Below are positions 5,230-12,143 of a stretch of DNA of 12,143 nucleotides, one piece after another. Position 1 is the first letter of the stretch. Each line of letters opens with the position of its first letter. The notes beneath the pieces are model-generated. The model was not told the DNA's origin, ran no database searches, and worked only from the letters and a program-made list of their open reading frames with translations. Position numbers and translations under genes: made by a program. The stretch spans positions 1 to 12,143 of the forward strand of contig JAEZFL010000134.1 of the NCBI GenBank assembly GCA_023417515.1, given 5' to 3'. The DNA is from Pseudomonadota bacterium. GTDB lineage: Bacteria > Pseudomonadota > Alphaproteobacteria > Sphingomonadales > Sphingomonadaceae.

Positions 5230-7731
5230 TCAGGCCCGCTCGGTCGCCATCTGCTCGCCGATCGCCGCCGCCAGCTCCTCCATGCTGAACGGCTTGCGAA
5301 GCAGGGGCGCGGCGGCGCCGAGCGCTGCGTCGATCTGCTCGCTCTCGGCATAGCCGGTGACGAAGACGATGCGCTGGTCGGGACGGCGGGCGCGGACCTG
5401 GCGGGCGAGTTCGGCGCCGTTGCAGCCCGGCATCGCGAAATCGACGAGCATCAGGTCCGGAGCGCCGTTGTCGAGCTGACGAAGCGCCTCGTCGGCGCTT
5501 GCCGTCGTTTCGACCTCGTGACCGAGCGCATCGAGCGCGTCGGCGAGGAAGGTGCGTACGTCCGGGTCGTCGTCGACGACGAGGATCCGGCAGGCGCGCG
5601 CGGACGACGCGGCGGGGTCAATCGCCGAGTCGCCGAGTGACCGCCGCTCGCGTTCCTCCGCGACGTGGGGAAGCAGGATCCGGACGGTCGTTCCCCGGCC
5701 CTCCTCGCTTTCGATCCGGACCGTTCCACCGGCCTGCTGGGCGACCCCATAGACCTGGGACAGACCGAGGCCGGTGCCCTTGCCCACCGGCTTGGTCGAG
5801 AAGAACGGCTCGGTCGCCCGCGCGAGAACGTGCGGCGGCATGCCGTGGCCGGTGTCGCTGACCGCGATGCAGACATAGTCGCCGGCCGCGAGGTCGCCGC
5901 CACCCGCCTCCCGGTGCGTCGCAGTGGCGATGGTGACCGTCCCCCCGTCCGGCATCGCGTCGCGCGCGTTGATGGCGAGGTTGAGCACCGCGTTTTCGAG
6001 CTGGTTGGAGTCGCAAAGCGCGTGGCCGGCATCGTCGCCGAGCGCCGTCTCGACGGAGATGTTCGAGCCGATCGTGTGGTGAAGGATGCTGCGCAGGTCG
6101 CCGATCAGCTTGTTCACCCCGACCGGCTTCATCGCCAGCCTCTGCAGCCGCGAGAAAGCGAGCAGCTGGGTGGCGAGCTTGGCGCCGCGCCGCCCGGAAT
6201 CGAGCGCCGCCTGGGCGAGGCGTTTCAGCCGCGGCTCCTCGACGCTTCGAACGATCATCTCGAGGCCGCCGATGATCGGGGTGAGCAGGTTGTTGAAGTC
6301 ATGGGCGATGCCGCCGGTGAGCTGGCCGACTGCCTCCATCTTCTGCGATTGCCTGAGCGCCTCCTCTGCGCGCTCGCGCTCCGCGACCTCCTGCTGGAGC
6401 CGCTCCAGAGCGTCGACGAGATCGCGCGTGCGCGCCTCGACCCGGTCCTCCAGCGCCGCTTCGGCTTCCTTGGCCTCGGTGATGTCGTGGGCGACCCCGA
6501 TGAAGCCCTCGAGGCTGCCGTCCGGGCCCCAGCGCGGCTGCGACATCGAGCGGATCCAGCGCCACTCGCCGTCGCGGCTGCGATAGCGCCCCTCCAGGCT
6601 GAACGGCTCGAGGCTCGCCTCGCCGGCGATCGATTCGGCGACGACCCAGTCGTGATCGTCGGGATGGAGGATGGTGCGCCAGTCGAGCTTGGCCGCGTCC
6701 TCGTAGCTCATGCCGAGGAAGTCGACATAGGCCTTGTTGACGAAGCTTCGGGTGCGGTCGGGATTGCTCACCCACATCGGCACCGGCGCGGAATCGGCGA
6801 TGAGGCGGAACCGCTCCTCGCTCTCGCGCAGCTTGAGCTGGACCAGCCGCTGCTCGGTGACGTCGGTGCCGGCAACGAAGATGCCGCTGACGGTGCCGTC
6901 CTCCTCGACGATCGGCTGGTAGATGAAGTCGACGAGGCGCTGCTCCGCCGGCGAATCTGGCGACCGCGCCAGCGACACCTCGGTCGAATAGCCGGCATAG
7001 GGCTCGCCGGAGGAATAGACTTGGTCGAGCAGTTCGAAGAAACCCTGGCCGCGAACGTCGGGCAGAGCCTCGCGGGCGGATTTGCCGATCACCTCGCGGC
7101 CGCCGATCAGCCGGAGATAGGCGAGGTTGGCGATCTCGAAGACATGGTCGGGGCCGGCGAGCACCGCGATGAACACCGGCGCTCGGTCGAACAATGTGCG
7201 CAGCCGCTCCATCTCCGTCTCGCGGCGCCTCTCGGCGAGCACGGTCGCGGTGGTCTCGGTGCAGGCGCAGAACATCCCCTCGATGGCGCCGGAATCGCCG
7301 CGCAGCGGGCTGTAGGAGAAGGTGAACCAGGTCTGCTCTTCATAACCCTTGCGGGTCATCAGCAGCGGGAGATTCTCCCAATAGGTCGCCTCGCCTGCGA
7401 GCGCCTGATCGATGATCGGCGAGATGTCGGGCCAGATCTCCGACCAGATCTGCTGGAACGGCTTGCCCAGCGCCGGATGCTTCGCGCCAAGAACGTCGAT
7501 GTAGGCGTCGTTGTAGAAAAAAGTGAGCTCCGGCCCCCAGGCGAGGAACATCGGGAATTTGGAGCTGAGCATGATCCCGACCGCGGTCTTCAGCGACTGC
7601 GGCCAGTCTTCGATCGCCCCGAGCGGCGAGTCGCTCCAGTCATGGGCACGAATGGCCGCGCCCATGATCCCTCCCTCGTTGAGGAAGGACAGCGTGCTCA
7701 ATGTCTGGGGAGTCGGCTCGACGGATTGCAT
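5230..7731 (-). CDS. Soluble hybrid histidine kinase: PAS-PAS-PAS-HisKA-HATPase-REC
   Basis: This is an 833-residue sensor kinase without membrane segments, so it probably senses a cytoplasmic signal. In order it has a conserved N-terminal lead-in (FLNEGGIMG, DWSDSPLG), PAS1 (about 50-160), PAS2 (180-295), PAS3 (305-420, with HPDDHDW) and a coiled coil (420-468). HisKA follows with H477 as the predicted autophosphorylation site (GGIAHDFNN), then HATPase with N-box N584-N588-D591, G1 D626-T-G-H-G, F box EPFFSTK (641-647) and G2 GTGLGLS. A receiver domain (714-830) ends the protein, with acidic D720-D722, phosphoacceptor D764, T792 and K813. All key residues are present. The ATG at 7731 keeps the family's conserved N-terminal block. 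The gene lies 84 bases after the dipeptidase gene. Ligand and output partner are unknown; no separate response regulator gene is nearby. Confidence 0.92.
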   Translation of the reverse strand: MQSVEPTPQTLSTLSFLNEGGIMGAAIRAHDWSDSPLGAIEDWPQSLKTAVGIMLSSKFPMFLAWGPELTFFYNDAYIDVLGAKHPALGKPFQQIWSEIWPDISPIIDQALAGEATYWENLPLLMTRKGYEEQTWFTFSYSPLRGDSGAIEGMFCACTETTATVLAERRRETEMERLRTLFDRAPVFIAVLAGPDHVFEIANLAYLRLIGGREVIGKSAREALPDVRGQGFFELLDQVYSSGEPYAGYSTEVSLARSPDSPAEQRLVDFIYQPIVEEDGTVSGIFVAGTDVTEQRLVQLKLRESEERFRLIADSAPVPMWVSNPDRTRSFVNKAYVDFLGMSYEDAAKLDWRTILHPDDHDWVVAESIAGEASLEPFSLEGRYRSRDGEWRWIRSMSQPRWGPDGSLEGFIGVAHDITEAKEAEAALEDRVEARTRDLVDALERLQQEVAERERAEEALRQSQKMEAVGQLTGGIAHDFNNLLTPIIGGLEMIVRSVEEPRLKRLAQAALDSGRRGAKLATQLLAFSRLQRLAMKPVGVNKLIGDLRSILHHTIGSNISVETALGDDAGHALCDSNQLENAVLNLAINARDAMPDGGTVTIATATHREAGGGDLAAGDYVCIAVSDTGHGMPPHVLARATEPFFSTKPVGKGTGLGLSQVYGVAQQAGGTVRIESEEGRGTTVRILLPHVAEERERRSLGDSAIDPAASSARACRILVVDDDPDVRTFLADALDALGHEVETTASADEALRQLDNGAPDLMLVDFAMPGCNGAELARQVRARRPDQRIVFVTGYAESEQIDAALGAAAPLLRKPFSMEELAAAIGEQMATERA

Positions 7732-7785
7732 TCAGGGCTCGTCACTTCCGTGTACCCGCCCCGCTCGCTTCCTAGCCAACCTCCG

Positions 7786-7802
7786 GCGGCTTGAAAAGCC
7801 GC
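7786..7802. terminator. Short hairpin between dipeptidase and kinase genes
   Basis: A perfect 7-bp stem (7786-7792 with 7796-7802, 3-base loop) lies 14 bases past the dipeptidase stop codon. On the minus strand no T-run follows. The only T-run (actttt) is on the plus-strand side, where no gene needs it. It is at best a weak terminator or pause. Confidence 0.3.
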
Positions 7803-7815
7803 ACTTTTCCGCGGT

Positions 7816-9018
7816 TCAGCGCGCGGCCGGCGCCTCCGCCGCAGCCTGGGCCTGGCGCATCACGCGCAGCAGATTGCCGCTCATGATCTTGGCGATGTCG
7901 GCCTCGCTCATGCCTTCGCGGCGCAGGCGCGCGGTGATCCGCGGAAGCAGCGACACGTCCTCGAGCCCGCGAACGCCGCCGCCGCCGTCCCAGTCGGCGC
8001 CGAGGCCGACATGGTCGACGCCCATCACCCGGATTACGTGGAGCAGGGCGCGCATATAGGTTTCGAAGTCCGCGTTGCTGAACGGCTGGCTCGCCTCCAG
8101 AGCGGCGCGGTCGCGAAGCAGCTGCCGGCGCTCCTCGTCGTTCAGCTGGCCCCAGCGGCGCTGGCGCTGCTCCATCGAATCATGCCCTTCCGAATTGACT
8201 CCGGGCGCCAGGAACAGGCTGTTGAGGAACAGCACGCCGCCCGACCGAGCCAGCCGCCGAAGCCGCTCGTCGTCGAGATTGCGGGGATGGTCGAAGATCG
8301 CCTTCGGACCCGAATGCGACGCGATCACCGGCACCCGGCTCAATTCGACCATCTGGTCGAACGCGGCGTCGGACGAATGGCTGACGTCGACCAGCATGCC
8401 GAGGCGGTTCATCTCGGCGACCCAGCGCCGGCCGAGAGGCGACAGGCCGCGCCAGCGCGCCTCGCCCGTGGTGCTGTCGGCGAGCTGGTTGGTGCGGCTG
8501 TGCACCGGCCCGGCCATGCGCACGCCAAGCTTGTGGAAGGTCTCGAGCAGGCTCAGATCCTCGCCCAGCGGCCAGCTGTTCTCGATGCTGAGGAAGGCGA
8601 TCCGCTTGCCCTCGCGCCACGCCTGCGCGGCTTCGTCCGCGGTCGTCACCAGCGCGATCTCGTCGCGATGGGCCGACAGCATGCGGTGGATTTCCGAGGT
8701 GCGCAAAAGAGCGGCGTCGCGTGCCTGGCGGTAGCCGGCCGGGGTGACCTCCCCCTGTGCGGTGTAGATGACGAAGAAGCCGCCATCGAGCCCGCCCAGC
8801 GCCATGCGCGGCAGGTCGACCTGGCTGTTGTCCTCGGCGAAATGGTGATGGTCGCCGAAGTCCCAGCCATCGCGGAAGCGAAGCGGCACGTCGAGATGGG
8901 TGTCGAGCACCATCATCCGGTCGTGGATGTAGCGGTCCTCCGGAGTGACGTCGCTCTGCTGGGCCGCGGCCGGCGAGAGAAAGGCAAGCGAAAGAAGGGC
9001 GGCGGCGGCAATACGCAT
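7816..9018 (-). CDS. Membrane dipeptidase, peptidase family M19 (renal dipeptidase-like), secreted
   Basis: This 400-residue zinc dipeptidase begins with a clear signal peptide (MRIAAAALLSLAFLSPAAA, likely cut before Q20), placing it in the periplasm. The M19 metal ligands are visible: H41 and D43 (DTHLDVP), bridging E146 (SIEN), H214 (VDVSHSS) and H235 (IASHSGP). The downstream acidic GADWDG (D342, D344) and R246 (PRNLDD) match catalytic and binding positions of the family. Family members cleave dipeptides, including some containing D-residues. The ATG at 9018 has AGGA eight bases upstream. The frame stays open far beyond it, to 10374, but that extension overlaps two other genes and precedes the signal peptide, so it is rejected. 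The kinase gene follows 84 bases downstream on the same strand. Confidence 0.93.
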   Translation of the reverse strand: MRIAAAALLSLAFLSPAAAQQSDVTPEDRYIHDRMMVLDTHLDVPLRFRDGWDFGDHHHFAEDNSQVDLPRMALGGLDGGFFVIYTAQGEVTPAGYRQARDAALLRTSEIHRMLSAHRDEIALVTTADEAAQAWREGKRIAFLSIENSWPLGEDLSLLETFHKLGVRMAGPVHSRTNQLADSTTGEARWRGLSPLGRRWVAEMNRLGMLVDVSHSSDAAFDQMVELSRVPVIASHSGPKAIFDHPRNLDDERLRRLARSGGVLFLNSLFLAPGVNSEGHDSMEQRQRRWGQLNDEERRQLLRDRAALEASQPFSNADFETYMRALLHVIRVMGVDHVGLGADWDGGGGVRGLEDVSLLPRITARLRREGMSEADIAKIMSGNLLRVMRQAQAAAEAPAAR

Positions 9019-9121
9019 TCGTGACGTCCTCGAAGCTTGGGGGGGTCGCGGTAGATGATCGACAGCTCCGCACGCGGTCAAGCCCGACATGGAACTGGAT
9101 CGTTCCGGTGGATTTAAGCGA

Positions 9122-9150
9122 TTGAGTTGGCTATGTTGCCGGCCCATAAT
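9122..9150 (+). promoter_or_regulatory. Candidate sigma-70-type promoter for the 9175 gene
   Basis: TTGAGT (9122-9127) and CATAAT (9145-9150) are separated by exactly 17 bases. Transcription would begin near 9157, leaving a leader of about 18 bases with GGTGGGG before the GTG at 9175. The match also argues against translation starting at 9127 or 9133, which fall inside the promoter. Confidence 0.5.
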
Positions 9151-9174
9151 GGCGGGAATTGGTGGGGACCGCGA

Positions 9175-9894
9175 GTGCGCAAGAACCGGACGGACGAATC
9201 GAACCAGGGGGCGCAGGCCGATGCGGCGCTGCGCTTGCAGACCGTCCTGCGCGATATCCTCGTTCCTCACTCGGCCGAAGCGCCGGCCGACGGCATTTCC
9301 TTCTTCGACTTCGATTCGTTGCGTGCGTTGCTGGCGTCGTCGGCCACAGCCGATCCGGCGAGCGCGCCCGATGCATTCGTCCCGAATTCGGACGGCCTGG
9401 TTCCCGACATCCGCGTTCCGCTGACGGTGCCGGAAACCGGGGACGCGAATGAGGCCGGTACCGCCGCGACTTTGGGCGACACGGTCGCGGCCGGCGATCA
9501 CGGGCCCGCCGCGGTCGACGAGGAATTCTCCGCGACGATGTTCGCGAGCCTTCTGCAGCGGTCGACGCCTTTCACCATCGAGCTGTTCAGCGAGCGCGAG
9601 CTCGGCCTCGGCCTGCCGCAACCCGCCGTCACCGAAAGCGGCGGCGATGCGGCCATGGGCTCGCTGTCGATCGCGACCCTCGGCGCCGACCTGAACCAGC
9701 TCGTCGGCAACGGCCTGGCCAATTTCGGCGACTCGATGCTCGTCGGCGCCAATGGCGGCGACCTTGCCGGGGGCGCCTTCCTGATCATCGACACCAACGG
9801 CCAGGCCGGCTTCCAGGCCGGTGAGGATGAAGTCCTGGTCGTGTTCCGCGGCCTTCCGAACACCGACCTGACGGTCGACATACCGCTGATCTAG
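9175..9894 (+). CDS. Acidic protein of unknown function
   Basis: This is a 239-residue protein from the GTG at 9175, chosen because GGTGGGG precedes it by 7 bases and a promoter candidate covers the earlier in-frame starts (TTG 9127, ATG 9133). It has no signal peptide or membrane segment. The N-terminal part is mixed and probably helical in places (ALRLQTVLRDIL). The middle is acidic and Ala/Pro/Thr-rich, and the last 60 residues are Gly-rich with beta-strand character. Near the end (206-222) a DTNGQAGFQAGEDEV stretch with flanking hydrophobic strands recalls the ends of some calcium-binding, RTX-like or type I-secreted proteins. That resemblance is weak and from memory. Codon use looks like its neighbours. 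It is divergent from the dipeptidase gene and its stop overlaps the helicase stop. No family was recognised. Confidence 0.65.
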   Translation: MRKNRTDESNQGAQADAALRLQTVLRDILVPHSAEAPADGISFFDFDSLRALLASSATADPASAPDAFVPNSDGLVPDIRVPLTVPETGDANEAGTAATLGDTVAAGDHGPAAVDEEFSATMFASLLQRSTPFTIELFSERELGLGLPQPAVTESGGDAAMGSLSIATLGADLNQLVGNGLANFGDSMLVGANGGDLAGGAFLIIDTNGQAGFQAGEDEVLVVFRGLPNTDLTVDIPLI

Positions 9895-12143
9895 GCGGCA
9901 TCTACCCGCATTGCCTCGCCCGCCAGGGCCTCGACCTCGATCAGCAGGGCATCGTCGCCGGCGCCTTCGGTGACCGCCTCGCGGCCGATCATGATCAGCA
10001 CCGGGACGGCCAACGGCGACACCCGGTCGAGCCTCGCGTGGACCATCGTGTCCGCGGCGCGCTCGACGAGGTCGCCGAGCCGCGCCACTTCGGTCAGGCG
10101 GGTACGCGCATCCTCCCAGGCGGCGCGAAGCAGGAGATGGTCGGGCTCGTAGCGCCGGAGCACGTCGTAGATGAGGTCGGTCGAGAAGGTCACCTGACGC
10201 CCGGACTTGCGCTTGCCGAGCTGCTGGCGCTCGACCAGGCCGCCGATGATCGCGACCTCGCGGAAGGCGCGCTTGAGCAGGTTGGAGCTTTGCACCCAGT
10301 CGACGAACTCGTCCTCCAGGATGTCGGAGGAGAATAGCGACCGCGGGTCCGCGATCGGCTCCAGGCCGTAGCAAGCGAGCGCATAATCGTTACTGACGAA
10401 GCCGAGCGGCTTGAGCCCCGCGCTCTCCATGCGCCGGGTGATCAGCATGCCCAGTGACTGGTGCGCGTTCCATCCTTCGAAGCTGTAGGCGACCATGTAG
10501 TGGCGCCCTTCGTGCGGGAAGGTCTCGACGAGCAGCTGGTCCGGCTTCGGCAGAATGGAGCGGCGCTTCTGCACTTCCAGCCATTCGCGCACGTCGTCCG
10601 GGAAGCGATGCCACCCGGAGGGATCGGCGAGGAAGTGGCGCACGCGATCGGCGAGGTGCGTCGTCATCGCCATTCGGACCCCGGTATAGGTGGGGATTCG
10701 GGCCGGCTTGCTGCTGGCCTTGACGATCAGCTCGGGCGCGTCGATCCGCTCCACTTCCAGAGTCAGGCCAGCGAAATAGAAGGTATCGCCGACCGCCAGC
10801 GTCGAGCCGAAATAATCCTCGATCGTGCCGAGCCGGCGGCCGTTGCGGAAGCGGATCTCCAACGCCGGCGCCTCGACGATGATGCCGGCATTCTCGCGAT
10901 GCTGCTGGATGAACTTGGGGCTGGTGACGCGCCACTTGCCGTCGGCGCCCTTCCTCAGCCGTCTGAACTTGTCATAGGCGCGCAGCGAATAGCCACCGCT
11001 CTCGATGAAGCTGAGGATTCGGCCGAACAGCTCGGCGTCGATCCCGGCATAAGGCGCCGCGGACGCGACCTCGGCGAGCAGCTCGGCCTCGTCGAAAGGC
11101 CCCGAACAGGCGACCGCCATGACATGCTGGGCAAGCACGTCGAGCGCACCGGCGCGGAACAGGTCCGGGTCGAGCGCGCGCTCTCCAATCGCGTCGAGCG
11201 CCGCGCGCGCCTCGAGATATTCGAAGCGGTTGCCGGGGACGAGAAGCGCGTCGGACGGCTCGTCGAGCCGGTGGTTGGCGCGGCCGATCCGCTGCAAGAG
11301 GCGCGACGAGCCCTTGGGCGCGCCCATCTGGATGACGAGGTCGACATCTCCCCAGTCGACGCCGAGGTCGAGGCTGGCCGTGCACACGAGCCCGCGCAGC
11401 TTCCCCGCCGCCATCGCCTCCTCGACCTTGCGCCGGGCCTCGACTGACAGGCTGCCGTGATGAATGCCGATCGGCAGCGCCCGGTCGTTCACCGTCCACA
11501 GGTCCTGGAAGATCAGCTCCGCAAGGCCGCGCGTGTTGCAGAAGACGAGCGTCGTCTTGTGCGCCTCGATCTCGCGCATCACCTGGTGCGCCGCCCAGCG
11601 GCCGGAATGACCCGACCACGGCACCCGTTCGTCCTGCGGAAGCATGATCGCGACCTGCGGCTCGGCGCCGGGGTCTCCGACCACCATGTCGACCAAGTCC
11701 ATGTCGCCATCCGGCGCCAGCCACGCGCGATAGGCGTCCGGATCGGCAACCGTCGCAGAAAGGCCGACCCGGCGGAAGCCGGGGGAGAAGCGTTCCAGCC
11801 GCGACAGAGCAAGCGAGAGGAGGTCGCCGCGCTTGCCCGAAGCGAAAGCGTGGATCTCGTCGATCACCACCGTCTTCAGCGATCCGAACAGGTCGGCGCT
11901 GTCCTCGTGGGTGAGCAGCAGGCTCAACGATTCCGGCGTGGTCAGAAGCATGTGCGGCGGCTGCTTGCGCTGCCGCGCCTTGCGGTCGGCGGGCGTGTCG
12001 CCGGTCCGGGTCTCGACCTTGATCGGAAGCTCCATCTCCTCGATCGGCGTGAGGAGATTGCGTCGAACGTCCACGGCCAGCGCCTTCAGCGGCGAGATGT
12101 AGAGAGTGTGGAGACCCTCATTCCTCCCCGAGCTTGCTCGGGG
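9891..12143 (-). CDS. Ligase-associated DNA damage response DEXH-box helicase (Lhr-like), N-terminus outside the window
   Basis: There are 750 visible residues; the frame is open to the window edge and the Walker A part is missing, so the GTG at 12074 is not the start. In order from the edge, the fragment has LYISPLKALAVD (14-25), TTPES (68-72), motif II DEIH (95-98), SAT (129-131), LVFCNTR (199-205), HHGSL (228-232), TASLDLGVD (255-263) and motif VI QRIGRANHR (284-292). After these comes the long conserved C-terminal region of Lhr-like helicases, with FPHEGRHYMVAYSFEGWNAHQ and ATG-free read-through to the TAG at 9893-9891. The sequence closely follows the DEXH helicase that accompanies PdeM, an ATP-dependent ligase and an exonuclease. 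The first visible residues come from a palindrome lying in the coding frame. The gene is convergent with the 9175 gene. Confidence 0.92.
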   Translation of the reverse strand, partial: PRASSGRNEGLHTLYISPLKALAVDVRRNLLTPIEEMELPIKVETRTGDTPADRKARQRKQPPHMLLTTPESLSLLLTHEDSADLFGSLKTVVIDEIHAFASGKRGDLLSLALSRLERFSPGFRRVGLSATVADPDAYRAWLAPDGDMDLVDMVVGDPGAEPQVAIMLPQDERVPWSGHSGRWAAHQVMREIEAHKTTLVFCNTRGLAELIFQDLWTVNDRALPIGIHHGSLSVEARRKVEEAMAAGKLRGLVCTASLDLGVDWGDVDLVIQMGAPKGSSRLLQRIGRANHRLDEPSDALLVPGNRFEYLEARAALDAIGERALDPDLFRAGALDVLAQHVMAVACSGPFDEAELLAEVASAAPYAGIDAELFGRILSFIESGGYSLRAYDKFRRLRKGADGKWRVTSPKFIQQHRENAGIIVEAPALEIRFRNGRRLGTIEDYFGSTLAVGDTFYFAGLTLEVERIDAPELIVKASSKPARIPTYTGVRMAMTTHLADRVRHFLADPSGWHRFPDDVREWLEVQKRRSILPKPDQLLVETFPHEGRHYMVAYSFEGWNAHQSLGMLITRRMESAGLKPLGFVSNDYALACYGLEPIADPRSLFSSDILEDEFVDWVQSSNLLKRAFREVAIIGGLVERQQLGKRKSGRQVTFSTDLIYDVLRRYEPDHLLLRAAWEDARTRLTEVARLGDLVERAADTMVHARLDRVSPLAVPVLIMIGREAVTEGAGDDALLIEVEALAGEAMRVDAA
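12126..12143. repeat. GC-rich palindrome inside the helicase reading frame at the window edge
   Basis: An 8-bp perfect inverted repeat (12126-12133 with 12136-12143, spacer tt) ends exactly at the window edge, so it may extend further. It resembles the CTCCCCGAG...CTCGGGGAG palindromes common between sphingomonad genes. Here it is read in frame as PRASSG, just before the conserved GLHTLYISPLKAL segment. Confidence 0.55.

Noticed and set aside
5665..7794. 709-codon open frame on the plus strand, antisense to the hybrid kinase
   Set aside because: It mirrors a complete PAS-HisKA-HATPase-REC gene and has no recognisable domain. Long antisense frames are expected in GC-rich codon-biased DNA.
9019..10374. 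N-terminal extension of the dipeptidase frame by about 450 residues
   Set aside because: It would overlap the 9175 gene and the helicase and would put a signal peptide in the middle of the protein. The ATG at 9018 with AGGA is the sensible start.
12072..12074. GTG as the helicase start codon
   Set aside because: Conserved helicase sequence (LHTLYISPLKALAV) continues upstream in frame and the Walker A motif must lie further upstream.
1..12143. CRISPR array, tRNA, rRNA, insertion sequence or phage genes
   Set aside because: No evenly spaced direct repeats, cloverleaf-like sequences, rRNA sequence, transposase or phage protein motifs were found. The only repeats are the short palindromes listed.

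Overview
The window looks like chromosomal DNA of a sphingomonad-type alphaproteobacterium. It has high GC content and strong GC bias at third codon positions. It carries the ligase-associated DEXH helicase and PdeM family pair, and a PAS-type hybrid kinase whose N-terminus resembles those common in Sphingomonas relatives. It also has short GC-rich palindromes of the kind scattered through sphingomonad genomes. This placement comes from remembered family resemblance, not from a search. No phage, transposase, plasmid, CRISPR, rRNA or tRNA gene was seen.

Layout. Positions 1-3347 are read on the plus strand: the 3' part of an RcnB-like envelope protein ending in a strong terminator, a 2-oxoglutarate/Fe(II) prolyl-4-hydroxylase-like oxygenase, and a DUF885 lipoprotein. 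A 130-base block of hairpins (3348-3477) separates this group from a minus-strand group. In transcription order that group is the helicase (12143 to 9891, its start outside the window), an M19 dipeptidase with signal peptide, a soluble three-PAS hybrid histidine kinase, an Hsp20 chaperone, a tiny membrane protein and pdeM. One plus-strand gene of unknown function (9175-9894) lies between the helicase and the dipeptidase. It is divergent from the dipeptidase and tail-to-tail with the helicase, sharing overlapping stop codons.

How the genes fit together. The helicase and PdeM belong to one ligase-associated DNA damage response set but are separated here by 5.75 kb of unrelated genes, and pdeM has a possible promoter of its own. 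The hsp20 gene has the best-supported regulation: a heat-shock (RpoH-type) promoter match and a leader ending in a UUGCU...AGGAGG arrangement typical of ROSE RNA thermometers. The remaining genes look like ordinary housekeeping or envelope functions and do not form an obvious single pathway.

The items most worth a second look are the separated helicase/pdeM pair, the palindrome lying in frame inside the helicase coding sequence at the window edge, the hsp20 leader, and the unrecognised acidic protein at 9175-9894. No clear new defence or biosynthetic system was found.
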